Below are positions 41,956-51,627 of a stretch of 64,000 bases of DNA, piece after piece. Source of the DNA: Geomicrobium sp. JCM 19038 (GTDB lineage Bacteria; Bacillota; Bacilli; Bacillales; Marinococcaceae); assembly GCF_000698125.1 (NCBI RefSeq), contig NZ_BAXA01000007.1:124001-188000 (forward strand), given 5' to 3'. The notes below the pieces were generated by a model, which was not told the DNA's origin, did not search any database, and saw nothing but the letters and a program-made list of their open reading frames with translations. The number at the start of each line of letters is the position of its first letter. The first letter of the stretch is position 1. The translations under genes were made by a program, and so were the position numbers.

Positions 41956-42712
41956 TTATGAGGGGTATTTGCTTGATTTAGACGGTACAGTCTATCGAGG
42001 TAATGAAGTTATCCCTGAAGCAGTTACGTTTATTAACTGGTTAATAAACGAACGCAAGAAATTTATGTTTGTAACGAATAACTCTTCTAAAACACCTGAG
42101 CAAGCGGTGGATAAGCTGAACAGTATGTCAATTCCTGCTAAGCAAGAACACATTTTTACGAGTGCGTTGATGGCCGCTCATCATGTACAGCAAGTGGCAG
42201 GTCACCGCGTAAGCGGATTTATCATTGGTTCGACTGGGTTAAAGGTCGCTTTAGAAGAGGTTGGCCTTATTGAACAAGATGTCGACCCAGACGTTGTGAT
42301 CGTAGGAATTGATCGCACGTTTACGTATAAAAAACTCGAAAAAGCCTCGCTAGCGATCCAAAAAGGGGCAAAATTGATTGCCACAAATGGTGACAAGATG
42401 ATTCCGACAGAGAGAGGATTCGTGCCAGGAAACGGCTCAATTGTTGCTGCAATTGAGGCTGCAAGCGGAGCACAAGCAGAAATTGTCGGCAAACCGAATC
42501 CACGGTTTATCGAGCAAGCTGTATCCTTACTTAGAATACCTCCTAACCGAACGTTAATGATTGGTGATAATTATGACACTGATATTTTAGCGGGTATTCA
42601 TGCAAACGTTGCGACGTTACACGTTGATACAGGTGTGACAAGAAATAGAGATGTTCAAGCGAAAGAGGTTCAACCGACACATTTAATTCGCTCATTTACA
42701 GAGTTGTTTTAG
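41942..42712 (+). CDS. yutF: YutF, HAD-superfamily NagD-like phosphatase
   Basis: This is a 256-residue class IIA HAD phosphatase. The nucleophile motif I is LLDLDGTVYRG and motif II is FVTNNSSKTPEQA. Motif III Lys lies in VGKPNPRFIEQA, and motif IV is LMIGDNYDTDILAGI. It is translationally coupled to yutE. The physiological substrate is unknown; broad sugar- or nucleotide-phosphate activity is usual for the group. Confidence 0.92.
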   Translation: MHVLDYEGYLLDLDGTVYRGNEVIPEAVTFINWLINERKKFMFVTNNSSKTPEQAVDKLNSMSIPAKQEHIFTSALMAAHHVQQVAGHRVSGFIIGSTGLKVALEEVGLIEQDVDPDVVIVGIDRTFTYKKLEKASLAIQKGAKLIATNGDKMIPTERGFVPGNGSIVAAIEAASGAQAEIVGKPNPRFIEQAVSLLRIPPNRTLMIGDNYDTDILAGIHANVATLHVDTGVTRNRDVQAKEVQPTHLIRSFTELF

Positions 42713-42715
42713 TTT

Positions 42716-42782
42716 AGAAGCTCAACACCCTTTGTGCTTATGTTCGATTTGCATAAGAAGTGTGAGGGGGCTTCTTTTTTTG
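42716..42782. terminator. Large bidirectional terminator between yutF and the ger operon
   Basis: AGAAGC at the left pairs with GCTTCT at the right. CTC/ACAC pairs with GTGTGAG inside, and CTTATG with CATAAG at the tip. A T run follows on the plus strand. The stop of the leftward gerB-type gene lies in the loop region. Confidence 0.65.
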
Positions 42783-43919
42783 TTTTTTTTCAGGAAAAAG
42801 GGGTAAGCCATTTCGTTTCCGAAGTGTGATCGTAACTATGAACATCAGTAGTGGAATTACGTAACAGGCCGGTATGATGAAAAAGAACGATCCATAAAAG
42901 TAATACGCGCTGTCTTCAATCAAATTAGTGAATTCGGTTAGAGAAAAGTACGCATAGATGATTCCAATTGGTATGACGAGCGGTTTGTAGTTGTTTACTT
43001 TTGCAAGAAAGGAAACGCCTGTTGCAACGATGTACAAGTAAAGAGCATTCATAAAGTAAAACGATACAAAGAACATGATGAGTAACATCGATTCAAGCCG
43101 TTCAATAATGTCACCTAATTCTACTCGCTGACCGAGGGAGAAACCTGTAAATAGTTTCACTTTCGTTAAGTCAGGTCCTAGAATTGTAATGGCCATGAAT
43201 GTTGTTACAAACAGTAGGAAGCAGCTAAAAAAGTAAGCGAGATAAACCATTTTTTCGGCTTTGTGCTTTGTTTCAATGTTCTTCGGATAGAAGAATAACA
43301 TTAAAACAAGATTTGTTGTAATAATCTTCGATGAAAAGAGTAGAATGGCATCTATGTACTGCATCGGTTCTTGTTGAAGCATCGGTAAAAGGTAGCGAAC
43401 CTCCACATCGCCAAAACTAAAAATCGTTATTGAGATAAGGAAAGCGATAAAGGGGACGAAGGATATGATCGCAGCTCGTCCTAACACTTCAATTCCCATA
43501 AACGCTCCAATGATAATGACGAGCATAAGTGATGGAACGATGAATTCCGTTGGTGTATTCCGGAAGAAGTGCGTATTCATAAATGCCGTGAAGAAGTACG
43601 TATGCCCTGCACCGTTATAGAAAGCCAAAAGAAGAACGATTACTAACAAAATCTTACCAAAAACGTTTCCAAACACGGTGACGAGCATCTCTGGTAATGA
43701 TTGATTTGGGTACCACCGTCCGAATAATATCATCAAGTAGACAAACGGAAAGGCAATCACCATGGAGACGAGAGGAATCCACCATCCATCTTGCATGACG
43801 CGATCAGCAAGTGTTGTTGGCATCGTTAAAAACGTTGTTCCGACTAACATAAATGTGAGTAGAACAAAGAAATGTGGATTTGTAATCTTAATTTGAATTT
43901 GTCTGCCCGTATGTGACAT
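42738..43919 (-). CDS. Spore germination receptor B subunit (GerAB/GerKB family permease)
   Basis: This is the APC-fold integral membrane subunit of a germinant receptor in the spore inner membrane, 393 aa, about 10 TM helices. ITNPHFFVLLTFMLVGTTFL opens TM1, and LPEMLVTVFGNVFGKILLV and RYLLPMLQQEP are typical. The C-terminus is Lys-rich. It is last in the A-C-D-B operon. B subunits bind the amino acid germinant; which one is not predictable. Confidence 0.92.
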   Translation of the reverse strand: MSHTGRQIQIKITNPHFFVLLTFMLVGTTFLTMPTTLADRVMQDGWWIPLVSMVIAFPFVYLMILFGRWYPNQSLPEMLVTVFGNVFGKILLVIVLLLAFYNGAGHTYFFTAFMNTHFFRNTPTEFIVPSLMLVIIIGAFMGIEVLGRAAIISFVPFIAFLISITIFSFGDVEVRYLLPMLQQEPMQYIDAILLFSSKIITTNLVLMLFFYPKNIETKHKAEKMVYLAYFFSCFLLFVTTFMAITILGPDLTKVKLFTGFSLGQRVELGDIIERLESMLLIMFFVSFYFMNALYLYIVATGVSFLAKVNNYKPLVIPIGIIYAYFSLTEFTNLIEDSAYYFYGSFFFIIPACYVIPLLMFIVTITLRKRNGLPLFPEKKQKKKPPHTSYANRT

Positions 43920-43931
43920 GATGATTATCTC

Positions 43932-44159
43932 CTAAGAATTAAAATGAAATTGCTCCATAAATTGAGACAAAGGAACCGTCAATCGTGGGATTGGGTAGCC
44001 CAAAATATAAAGCGTTGGCAGTAGAAGGCTAACGGCAGTAAGAATGTAAAATGTTTTAATCAAATTAGGGTCATTATTTTTTGTGCGTCTCATTTCACGA
44101 CGTTGAGAAGATATAGCGATCACTTGGATGCTTAGTACAACGAGCAATTTAATGATCAT
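43932..44159 (-). CDS. Small two-TM protein of the germination operon (D-type subunit)
   Basis: The 75-residue protein has two hydrophobic segments (about residues 1-16 and 37-55) separated by a basic linker containing RREMRRTKNN. Its start overlaps the end of the C-subunit gene by 11 bases, and it lies 12 bases before the B gene, so it belongs to the operon. Small two-TM D subunits that modulate receptor function are known next to ger operons in Bacillus; I assign it by size, topology and position. Confidence 0.7.
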   Translation of the reverse strand: MIIKLLVVLSIQVIAISSQRREMRRTKNNDPNLIKTFYILTAVSLLLPTLYILGYPIPRLTVPLSQFMEQFHFNS

Positions 44160-45369
44160 GTTTGTAGTCCTCGATATTAAAGGTGTTGTTTACGTCTCCA
44201 GACTCGACGACATTGCCTTCTGTGTGAACCTCAATGTTTGCTTGTGTAAATGCTTCATACCAATCCTGTCTAATCGTCTTCCAATAGGTTGGTTGCTCGC
44301 GATACACTTCACGACCTATACCGGTAAAATCAACGTGTTCATCTCTAGCTCTCGCTAGTGTCTCGCTAATTAATTCATTAATCTTTTGTTCTAGAGCATC
44401 GTGGATATAGGCATGTGATTCTTTTGATGTAATGTCAAGCTGTTCACAATTCACCTCAGAAATGGTCCCGTGAATCTCAGGATCGATGTTAACGTTAAGC
44501 TCATCTCCTTCGTAATTAATATCCATTGTCGTCTTTGTTGAGTACGTTTCAACAACGAACGACCCTTCCTGCCCGTGTGGACAAGGTAATGTTTCAGAGG
44601 TATCTTGAATGTTACCCGTTAAATAAAGTAATCCTTTCGTTTCTTCTTCAGTTAACCATCCAACCAATTGATCTTCTCGAAAAATCGCCATATCTCCAAG
44701 CTGTAAAAAAGCAATCGGTTTTACTTCTTCAACGTTTGCAATTTGTTTACTGACTGTTTCATCCCCATTAATTGTGATGCCATTTAAATAGGGATCAATG
44801 CCAGGACCAACAATTTTTTCAAACAAATCGTCTAACGTTGTTGCAGTGACTAACGAGTAACTGTTCTCGCCATAACTGATTGAATTCATAATATGAATCG
44901 ACGCAATTTCTTCTATGGGAGGGATCACTGACAAGATTTCCTTCGCTTCATACCCCCTTGCGATCACAATTGGAAAATCGGTGCGAATCTCGTGATCGCG
45001 ATAAAAGTGGTCTAAAAAGTTCGTTAATCCAGCTCTCGCAGCACTCTCACCAATGACAACACTCGCTATATGTGAATAGTAGCCTCTTCGTGGTGCCTTT
45101 TCCGTTAATTTACGGAAAGCTTCTTGGATGGTTGGTGCGAATGTTTCATAGTTTTGTGCGCTTGAGCGTCCTGTACCTTCTTCTTGTGACGCAAGTTCAC
45201 TAGGGTTAATGACTTGAATTGTGAGACGGATGGTTTCATCATCAACAAGATCAATTCCAAGTCCTGTAACGACAGAAAGCTCTCGTAATTCATATTGATC
45301 CCAACACCCTGATAAGAGAACAGTAAGAAGGAGTAACAAACTACATAAACTTAGTTTCAAGAAACGCAT
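44149..45369 (-). CDS. Spore germination receptor C subunit lipoprotein (Ger(x)C family)
   Basis: This 406-residue lipoprotein sits on the outer face of the spore inner membrane. The signal peptide ends in LLSGCW with Cys22, followed by the family hallmark WDQYELRELSVVTGLGIDL. Later landmarks are HIASVVIGESAARAGL and a C-terminal IGREVYREQPTYW. It lies 12 bases after the A gene and overlaps the D-type gene. Confidence 0.94.
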   Translation of the reverse strand: MRFLKLSLCSLLLLLTVLLSGCWDQYELRELSVVTGLGIDLVDDETIRLTIQVINPSELASQEEGTGRSSAQNYETFAPTIQEAFRKLTEKAPRRGYYSHIASVVIGESAARAGLTNFLDHFYRDHEIRTDFPIVIARGYEAKEILSVIPPIEEIASIHIMNSISYGENSYSLVTATTLDDLFEKIVGPGIDPYLNGITINGDETVSKQIANVEEVKPIAFLQLGDMAIFREDQLVGWLTEEETKGLLYLTGNIQDTSETLPCPHGQEGSFVVETYSTKTTMDINYEGDELNVNIDPEIHGTISEVNCEQLDITSKESHAYIHDALEQKINELISETLARARDEHVDFTGIGREVYREQPTYWKTIRQDWYEAFTQANIEVHTEGNVVESGDVNNTFNIEDYKHDH

Positions 45370-45381
45370 GATTGATCACTC

Positions 45382-46901
45382 CTACAGACGTTTTGACGGT
45401 TTGGGTGTTTTTTGACGAATCGTTCGATCTTGTGGTATGAACCGTGGACGTGTATTTAATAACCATTTTGGTAAACGAAAGATCGCATCCCCTTGTTCTC
45501 GTCGGATAAAAGGCGACATTCCTTCCAAATACGGAACACCATAAGACTTTAAATTGCTCAAATGTAAAAGAAGGATCATGCCAAATAAGAAAATGCCAAA
45601 CAATCCATAGACAGATGCAAAGAGCAAGACGATAAACCGACAAATTCGAAATGGGACACCAATTGAATAAGTAGGGAAAACAAAGCTTGAAATGGCTGTT
45701 AATGCAACGACGATGACGACCGTTGATGAAATAATCCCAGCCTCCACGACTGCTGTACCTATAACAAGTGCTCCTACAATGGCTAGCGCTTGACCGACAG
45801 GTAAAGGCATGCGAATACTTGCTTCTCGGATAATCTCAAACAATAACTCCATAATTAGCACTTCAACGACAGTCGGAAACGGTGTGCCTTCGCTTTGGGC
45901 GGCAAGACTAACCATTAAATTAAACGGAATTAATTCTTGATGAAATGTTGTGACCGCGACATAAATACTTGGTGTAAACAAGGCAACAAAAATACATGCA
46001 AATCGTAACAAGCGAATGAGTGTACCGATATCTGCTCGTTGGGTGTAATCTTCTGCACTATGAATAAATTCAACAAAAGGTGCAGGAACGACGAGCGGAA
46101 ATGGGGAGCCATCAATTAAGAGTGCAATTTTACCTTCTAATAAATGGGACGTAATCACATCGGGTCGCTCTGATGAATAAATCGTCGGAAAAGGTGTGAA
46201 AAATTCATCCTCAATTAATTCCTCTAAATCTCCACTAGATTGAATGGCATCCGTATTGATTCTCTGTAAGCGGGATTCTAGTTCGGTGAGAATGGATGGA
46301 TTAATGATATCTGAGATATAGGTAACCATCACTTTTGTTTGAGATCGCTCGCCAAATGTCCAGGAATCAAAGCGTAAATGAGGGTCTTTTATGCGGCGAC
46401 GAACAAGGGACATATTTACATATAAGTTCTCCACAAACGCTTCCTTTGGTCCTCGAATGACGTTTTCTGTTGTTGGGATATCTACTTGTCGTTCTTGTGT
46501 GAAGAGCATTTCAACGGCAAGAATGTGTTCATAGTGATCAATGAAAACGAGACTAAGACCATTTAATAACGCTTTGACCGCGTCATCAATCGATGTATGT
46601 ACGGTTACATCACCTGACTTCTCAAAGAACTTGATGAGTTCTGGCCATGTCCGTTGTTTACCTTCAGGGAAAAGAATCGTTTGAGTTAACAAAGTGTTAA
46701 TATTTGGGAGGTCTGCCAGTCCATCAAGATAGAGGATTGTGGCGCTACTTTAGGTTCTTTACCTAAGGAAAAGTGACGAATGGTCACATCTTCACTTTGT
46801 CCGATGATGGATTGAATTGTGTTTACATTAACGGTCATTGATGGAGATAGAGGATGCTTTTCATTTTCTTTTTTAAAGCGTCTTTTGAGTAGTAGTGACA
46901 T
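45382..46901 (-). CDS. Spore germination receptor A subunit (GerA family, one-base frameshift)
   Basis: This is the A subunit of the Ger receptor, 506 aa after repair: a soluble N-terminal half, then about 5 TM helices, with IDGSPFPLVVPAPFVEFIHS before them and MPLPVGQALAIVGALVIG within. The ATG at 46901 fits SD GAGGG with proper spacing; the ATG at 46907 directly abuts the SD. The frame breaks near 46737, where GKEPKVAP continues as TILYLDGLADLPNINTLL; one C restores it. It is the first gene of the operon. Confidence 0.92.
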
Positions 46902-46931
46902 GAACATCCCTCACAAATTAGAACTATTCGT

Positions 46932-46960
46932 TAGAGTACCAATATGAGGGAGTTTTATGC
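46932..46960 (-). promoter_or_regulatory. Candidate forespore sigma-G promoter of the ger operon
   Basis: On the minus strand GCATA (46960-46956), a 17-bp spacer and TACTCTA (46938-46932). The -10 matches the sigma-G type CATnnTA only in part. It lies about 30 bases before the gerA-type start. Confidence 0.4.
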
Positions 46961-46998
46961 AGAGGCTGGATAATGGCAGAGGTAGTACCAAATCAAGA

Positions 46999-47030
46999 AC
47001 GAGCGATCGTCATTTGTGACGATCGCTCGT
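46999..47030 (-). terminator. Perfect 14-bp hairpin after pgpA
   Basis: ACGAGCGATCGTCA and TGACGATCGCTCGT flank a TTTG loop. It separates pgpA from the ger operon; the T tract on the minus strand is interrupted. Confidence 0.75.
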
Positions 47031-47041
47031 TTATACGTCTA

Positions 47042-47536
47042 TTAATCAGGAACGTCAACGCCTTCTTCCGAATGCGCTAGCCTACTTGAGGCAGCTGCAG
47101 CAATGGCACCAACAATATCATCAAGGAAAGTGTGGACTTTGCCATCATGATGATCGTTTAATTTCTCAATGATGCCAGGCTTGATTTTGTCAACGTAACC
47201 GAAGTTTGTTAGTCCGATTGAGCCGTAGACATTCACAATTGCAAGAGCGATGATTTCGTCAATGCCATACAATCCTTCATCTGAAGCTACGATATCTTGA
47301 AGTGGCTGTCGTAATTTCTTTTCTTCAGCCAATCGATCAAGTTCAATCCCAGTTAGTAGGGCATTTTGGACTTCTCGTTTTGATAACACACGCATCACAT
47401 TGTGTTTGCATGTAGCTCGCGTTAAGTTGGTGACGTACGGTGCTTGGAGATCAAATACTAATTCTGTAATGTCGTCAACGTTTACACCACGCTCTTCGAG
47501 TCGTTCAATAGCAAGTTCAGTTGATAATGCTTTCAT
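47042..47536 (-). CDS. yutG: Phosphatidylglycerophosphatase A-like protein (YutG)
   Basis: The 164-residue protein is of the PgpA/YutG family, associated with removal of phosphate from phosphatidylglycerol-phosphate. Characteristic segments are GLYGIDEIIALAIVNVYGSI, LTNFGYVDKIKPGII and FLDDIVGAIAAAASSRL. It has a weakly hydrophobic C-terminal helix but no clear TM helix, as in the B. subtilis homologue. It is divergent from yutH. Confidence 0.9.
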   Translation of the reverse strand: MKALSTELAIERLEERGVNVDDITELVFDLQAPYVTNLTRATCKHNVMRVLSKREVQNALLTGIELDRLAEEKKLRQPLQDIVASDEGLYGIDEIIALAIVNVYGSIGLTNFGYVDKIKPGIIEKLNDHHDGKVHTFLDDIVGAIAAAASSRLAHSEEGVDVPD

Positions 47537-47674
47537 GCGGACTCAACCCCTTATCCATCATAATCGTATTCCTATATTCAGTGTGACGCTTGTATGATTA
47601 TTATGCAAAGAAGAGTCATTGTCAAAACCTTAATATTTTGTCATATACATAAAAGTAGAGATGGAGGTGGCAAC

Positions 47675-48700
47675 GTGTTTGAGAGAAATATCTATGACCA
47701 ATATGGTTTTCACTGTGATGAACGTTGGCATTTAGGGGCTTATGAAGGGTTTGAATCGGAAGGGCATTCGTACATTGTTACGCCGTATCCACGTAAAGAA
47801 GATAGCGTCTTAACCCAGTTTGAATGGGCAAGACAATTAGAGCGAGCAGGCATAATTGATGTGGCAATGCCAGTGCAGACGATGGATGGAAAAGTGATTG
47901 CAAAAATTGATGGTGCGCAACAACTCATTTTCCGCTTACCGCAAGACGATCCGAGTCGTAATGAACAACCGCAACAACCTGAAGCTTTTCAACTTGCTCA
48001 AATCCATGAAGTGAGTCGAGGGTGGATGCCGAATGTGAAAGACCTAAATTTCCTAGGCAACTGGTTGCACATTTGGGAAACGAGAATGAGTCAACTTGAA
48101 AATTGGCATCAACAAGTTGATGCTAGAAGGCAAAAGAATGATTTCGATCGTCAATTTCTTTATACGTTTCCGTATTATTTAGGTCGTGCAGAAACGGCGA
48201 TGCAATGGCTCGTTGAAGAAGGGCAGGAACATTTACTTCAACCGTATGACGGTTCAATCAATCACACGAGGTTTACACCGACATCGTGGTTTGCAGCAAG
48301 CCCAACGACGACACAAGTTAAGCTCCCTTTACAGTTTGTCTATGATCACCCGGCGAGGGATTTAGGAGAGCGGCTTCGCTCGATTTATCGTCAAGGAGAT
48401 GGTGAGGAGGCGTATCGTTTTATTGAAGACTATTACGGGGCGCAATTTAGAGGAGGGAACAATGTACACTGGCCATTAATCGGCGCGCGGCTTTTGTTAC
48501 CGTTAAGTTATGTTGAAGTCGTTGAAGATCATTACATGAATGAAGGAACCAATGCTGAGAATCGTTCGCTTGAAGCGGTGAACTTTGAAGAAGAACTAGC
48601 GGCTGAAGAGAAGTATTTACGTTTAACATCAGAATGTCTTTTAGAACATTTACCGTCTTCTACGGCAGGTGCCTGGTTTACACGGAGAATTTTTGTGTAA
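47675..48700 (+). CDS. yutH: YutH-like spore coat protein
   Basis: The 341-residue protein is of the YutH/CotS kinase-like spore coat group. FERNIYDQYGFHCDERWHL opens it. The centre contains LGNWLHIWETRMSQLENWHQ and SWFAASPTTTQVKLPLQFVYDHPARDLGERLR, with the HPARDL stretch where kinases have a catalytic-loop-like motif. The C-terminus is LPSSTAGAWFTRRIFV. The GTG at 47675 is chosen because SD GGAGGTGG precedes it by 7 bases; an upstream TTG at 47594 has no SD. It lies next to hom as in B. subtilis. Confidence 0.85.
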   Translation: MFERNIYDQYGFHCDERWHLGAYEGFESEGHSYIVTPYPRKEDSVLTQFEWARQLERAGIIDVAMPVQTMDGKVIAKIDGAQQLIFRLPQDDPSRNEQPQQPEAFQLAQIHEVSRGWMPNVKDLNFLGNWLHIWETRMSQLENWHQQVDARRQKNDFDRQFLYTFPYYLGRAETAMQWLVEEGQEHLLQPYDGSINHTRFTPTSWFAASPTTTQVKLPLQFVYDHPARDLGERLRSIYRQGDGEEAYRFIEDYYGAQFRGGNNVHWPLIGARLLLPLSYVEVVEDHYMNEGTNAENRSLEAVNFEEELAAEEKYLRLTSECLLEHLPSSTAGAWFTRRIFV

Positions 48701-48715
48701 ATTGTTCAAACCCCC

Positions 48716-48744
48716 TTGTTATTTTCACGTATAGGATCTATAAT
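48716..48744 (+). promoter_or_regulatory. Consensus promoter of hom-thrB
   Basis: TTGTTA (48716-48721), a 17-bp spacer and TATAAT (48739-48744). The leader of about 60 bases contains the inverted repeat ATTGTTC-N9-GAACAAT at 48763-48785. Confidence 0.8.
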
Positions 48745-48762
48745 GTCCATATTATGAAGACA

Positions 48763-48785
48763 ATTGTTCGCGCACAGAGAACAAT
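48763..48785. repeat. Inverted repeat in the hom leader
   Basis: ATTGTTC (48763-48769) and GAACAAT (48779-48785) are perfect inverted copies just downstream of the expected transcription start. It is a possible roadblock-type operator or a hairpin near the SD. Confidence 0.45.
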
Positions 48786-48808
48786 GGATCGAACAGGGGT
48801 GGATTCGA

Positions 48809-50148
48809 ATGGATAACAAACACATTGCAATTGGACTGTTAGGATTGGTACGGTAGGTACGGGGATTATGCATATTATAACTGAACACCAACATAAATTG
48901 TGCAAAAAAACAGGATTGAATGAAATTTCCGTTAAGAAGGCACTTGTTCGTGATCTAGAAAAGGCGAACGGTCATGGATTTCAATCTGTTGATTATACGA
49001 CGGATGGCTATGAAGTCGTAACAGATGAAGATATTCACGTAGTTATCGAAGTGATTGGTGGTATTACCCTTGCTAAGGAACTTATTGAAAAAGCGTTAGA
49101 TCAAGGGAAACATGTCGTGACAGCCAATAAAGATTTAATGGCGTTACACGGTGAGGAGTTGCTTCAACGAGCGAAGCGTAACCAAGTAGAGCTCATGTAT
49201 GAAGCGAGTGTTGCAGGTGGAATCCCGATTTTACGAGCATTAAACGATGGGTTATCCTCAGATCAAATCACGAAGATCGTTGGCATTGTGAACGGAACGA
49301 CGAACTACATGTTGACGAAGATGTCTAAAGAAGAATTAAATTATGACGAAGCACTCAAGGAAGCCCAAGAAAAAGGTTTTGCTGAGAGTGATCCAACTTC
49401 GGATGTTGGTGGACTTGATGCTGCCCGTAAGATGGTTATCTTAGCGCGTCTTGGCTTTTCTACGTCAGTAGAATTAGATGACGTCTATTTGCGTGGTATG
49501 ACAGAAGTGACGAGTGACGATATTGATTATGGGAAGAAGCTAGGCTATACGTTGAAGCTCATTGGTCTTGCAAGCAAAGAGGAAAACGGTGTGGAAGTGT
49601 CGGTTGAGCCAGTATTTGTGCCAGATGAGCACCCGCTTGCAACGGTTAATGATGAGTTTAATGCCGTCTATGTATACGGTGATGCTGTCGGTGAGACGAT
49701 GTTCTACGGACCTGGAGCAGGCTCTCTTCCAACCGCAACAGCCGTCGTTTCAGATGTAGTTAGCGTCATTCGTCACCTACGTCTTGGCGTTTCTGCGAAT
49801 GCACTTGAAGATACAAGTACGACTTCACTTGAAATCAGTGATGTGCGTGATGTTTCTGCTAAGTTCTTCGTTCGATTGCATGCCAAAGATGTTGCAGGGG
49901 CATTTGAATCGATAACTGCGGTGTTTTCTAAGAACAACGTGAGTTTTGAGAAGTTAATTCAATCGCCATTTGAGCAAGGAGCGTTAGCGGAAGTTGTGAT
50001 CGTTACGCACGAAACGACCCGTGGTGATTTTGATCAGACACTTGAAGACTTGAAGTTGTTAGATGTCGTGACGTCAATTAAGAGCCGATATCGTGTAGAA
50101 GGAGGGACAGCAGATGTCTTGGAAGAACAGAACCTTGCCCTCGTCTAA
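48809..50148 (+). CDS. hom: Homoserine dehydrogenase (one-base frameshift)
   Basis: Hom reduces aspartate semialdehyde to homoserine. It is 446 aa after repair. The ATG at 48809 is followed by IAIGLLGLGTVGTGI, the NAD(P)-binding loop; one G is missing at about 48854 and shifts the frame. The homoserine site GIVNGTTNYMLTKM and the region with ESDPTSDVGGLDAARK are intact, and a C-terminal ACT domain (about residues 350-430) suggests threonine feedback. The end overlaps thrB by 35 bases. Confidence 0.95.
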
Positions 50149-51064
50149 TGAAGCGACGATGACGATCCGTGTTCCAGCAAGCTCTGCGAATTTAGGTCCT
50201 GGGTTTGATTCAATTGGTCTCGCGGTAAATCGGTACTTGCATTTAGATGTTTGGCCGAGTGAAGAGTGGTTGTTCACGTCATCGTCCCCCCATTTGGAGG
50301 GCATACCTTCAGGGAAGACGAACATGGTTTATAACGTGGCGCGAGCATTCGCTGCAACAAAAGAATTGGCTTTACCACCTTGTCACGTTGACATGCGATC
50401 GGATATCCCTTTAGCGAGAGGGCTTGGTAGTTCAGCAGCAGCGATTATTGCAGCCATTGAGCTAGCTGATCAATTAGTGCACATGAATGCAACGAGAGAA
50501 GAGAAATTACGATTTGCGAGCATACTAGAAGGGCATCCTGATAATGTTGGGGCATGCTTATACGGTGGACTTACAATCGGAATGCATACGGAGAAATCGA
50601 CGAAGATGGTGACTCAGCCTTCACCTAATGTTGATCTTGTTTTAATGGTTCCAAGTGTTGAGCTGTTAACGAAAGAAGCGCGAGAAGTACTCCCTGAAAC
50701 GTTACCATACCGACAATCAATTGAAGGAAGTGCGTGTGGGAATGTTCTCGTCGCGGCGCTTTTAACAGGTGACTTTGCACTTGCAGGTGAGCTCATGAAC
50801 CGGGATCGATTCCATCAGCCGTACCGCACAGGAGTAGTGCCTGGGTTAACAGAGGCATTAGATGATGTGTTAAATTACGGAGTATATGGAGCGGCACTTA
50901 GTGGCGCTGGCCCGACAATCTTATGTTTAGCACCAAGCGGTGAAGGAGAAGCAATAGCGAAGCGTATTCAAGAAGATTATCCTGATTATGAGGTCAGTGC
51001 AGCTAAGCCTTGTGATCACGGTTCTTTCGTTTCGATCTCTCCCACAGTAGCCTTAACATCATAA
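50114..51064 (+). CDS. thrB: Homoserine kinase
   Basis: ThrB phosphorylates homoserine for threonine synthesis. This 316-residue GHMP kinase has VPASSANLGPGFDSIGLA near the N-terminus, the ATP loop PLARGLGSSAAAIIAAIEL and the C-terminal SGAGPTILCL. SD GGAGGG before 50114 supports the start inside hom; the first 15 residues are an extension, and ATG 50159 would be the alternative. thrC, which lies between hom and thrB in B. subtilis, is absent from this position and from the window. Confidence 0.95.
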   Translation: MSWKNRTLPSSNEATMTIRVPASSANLGPGFDSIGLAVNRYLHLDVWPSEEWLFTSSSPHLEGIPSGKTNMVYNVARAFAATKELALPPCHVDMRSDIPLARGLGSSAAAIIAAIELADQLVHMNATREEKLRFASILEGHPDNVGACLYGGLTIGMHTEKSTKMVTQPSPNVDLVLMVPSVELLTKEAREVLPETLPYRQSIEGSACGNVLVAALLTGDFALAGELMNRDRFHQPYRTGVVPGLTEALDDVLNYGVYGAALSGAGPTILCLAPSGEGEAIAKRIQEDYPDYEVSAAKPCDHGSFVSISPTVALTS

Positions 51065-51070
51065 TAAGAG

Positions 51071-51108
51071 ACGGTTTCAATGTGGTTAATGCATTGGAGC
51101 CGTTTTTT
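51071..51108 (+). terminator. Terminator of hom-thrB
   Basis: ACGGTTTCAATG pairs with CATTGGAGCCGT (two wobbles), followed by six T. Confidence 0.8.
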
Positions 51109-51201
51109 ATGGAGATGGATGCAGTAAAGCTATATCCTAGCTGTTCACCTTTTTGAAATAAGACACATACGATAAGAAAGCACAGTTACAGGGGGTAGTT
51201 T

Positions 51202-51570
51202 ATGTATCGGTGGTACTCACCTTATCATTATTATCAACACCATCCTGCATACCGAAACTTTCCAGCAGTAGATACGACCATTTTAGAAGGGTCTGTGAGT
51301 GGTTTTCAAATTTTGTTGCAGCAAAGCCAAGTGTTATTAAGGTCGTTAGAAAACCGGGAGTTTGCGAAACAACTCATTGAAACAGCTCAGAAAGGGCATC
51401 AGCAACAAGTTGATCAAATGATCCAGAATATTCCTGGATTCACATCAAGGGCGAACATTCAGTACACACCAACTGGTATACGGTTTCTTTTATTACTTCC
51501 AACAACGACTGAAACCATTGAAAACCCAGACTGTTGTTCGATGTCGTTAGAATTAAAGTGGGGAACATAA
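51202..51570 (+). CDS. Small Tyr/His-rich protein, probably spore-associated
   Basis: The 122-residue protein begins with a Tyr/His-rich stretch (YSPYHYYQHHPAYRNFP), typical of spore coat-type proteins. A helical middle follows (LLQQSQVLLRSLENREFAKQL), then a C-terminal segment with FLLLLPTTTET. It resembles YuzC-type small proteins of Bacillus, but I am not sure of that name. SD AGGGGGT lies before the ATG. It is a single gene with a terminator at its end. Confidence 0.55.
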   Translation: MYRWYSPYHYYQHHPAYRNFPAVDTTILEGSVSGFQILLQQSQVLLRSLENREFAKQLIETAQKGHQQQVDQMIQNIPGFTSRANIQYTPTGIRFLLLLPTTTETIENPDCCSMSLELKWGT

Positions 51571-51600
51571 AAAAAACCGCGCACAATGTGCGCGATTTCT
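51571..51600. terminator. Bidirectional terminator
   Basis: CGCGCAC (51578-51584) and GTGCGCG (51588-51594) form a tight GC hairpin with an A run on the left and T residues on the right. It serves the plus-strand gene and the leftward nfu gene. Confidence 0.75.
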
Positions 51601-51627
51601 TAAATAGAAAACCCATTTGAATAGGTC

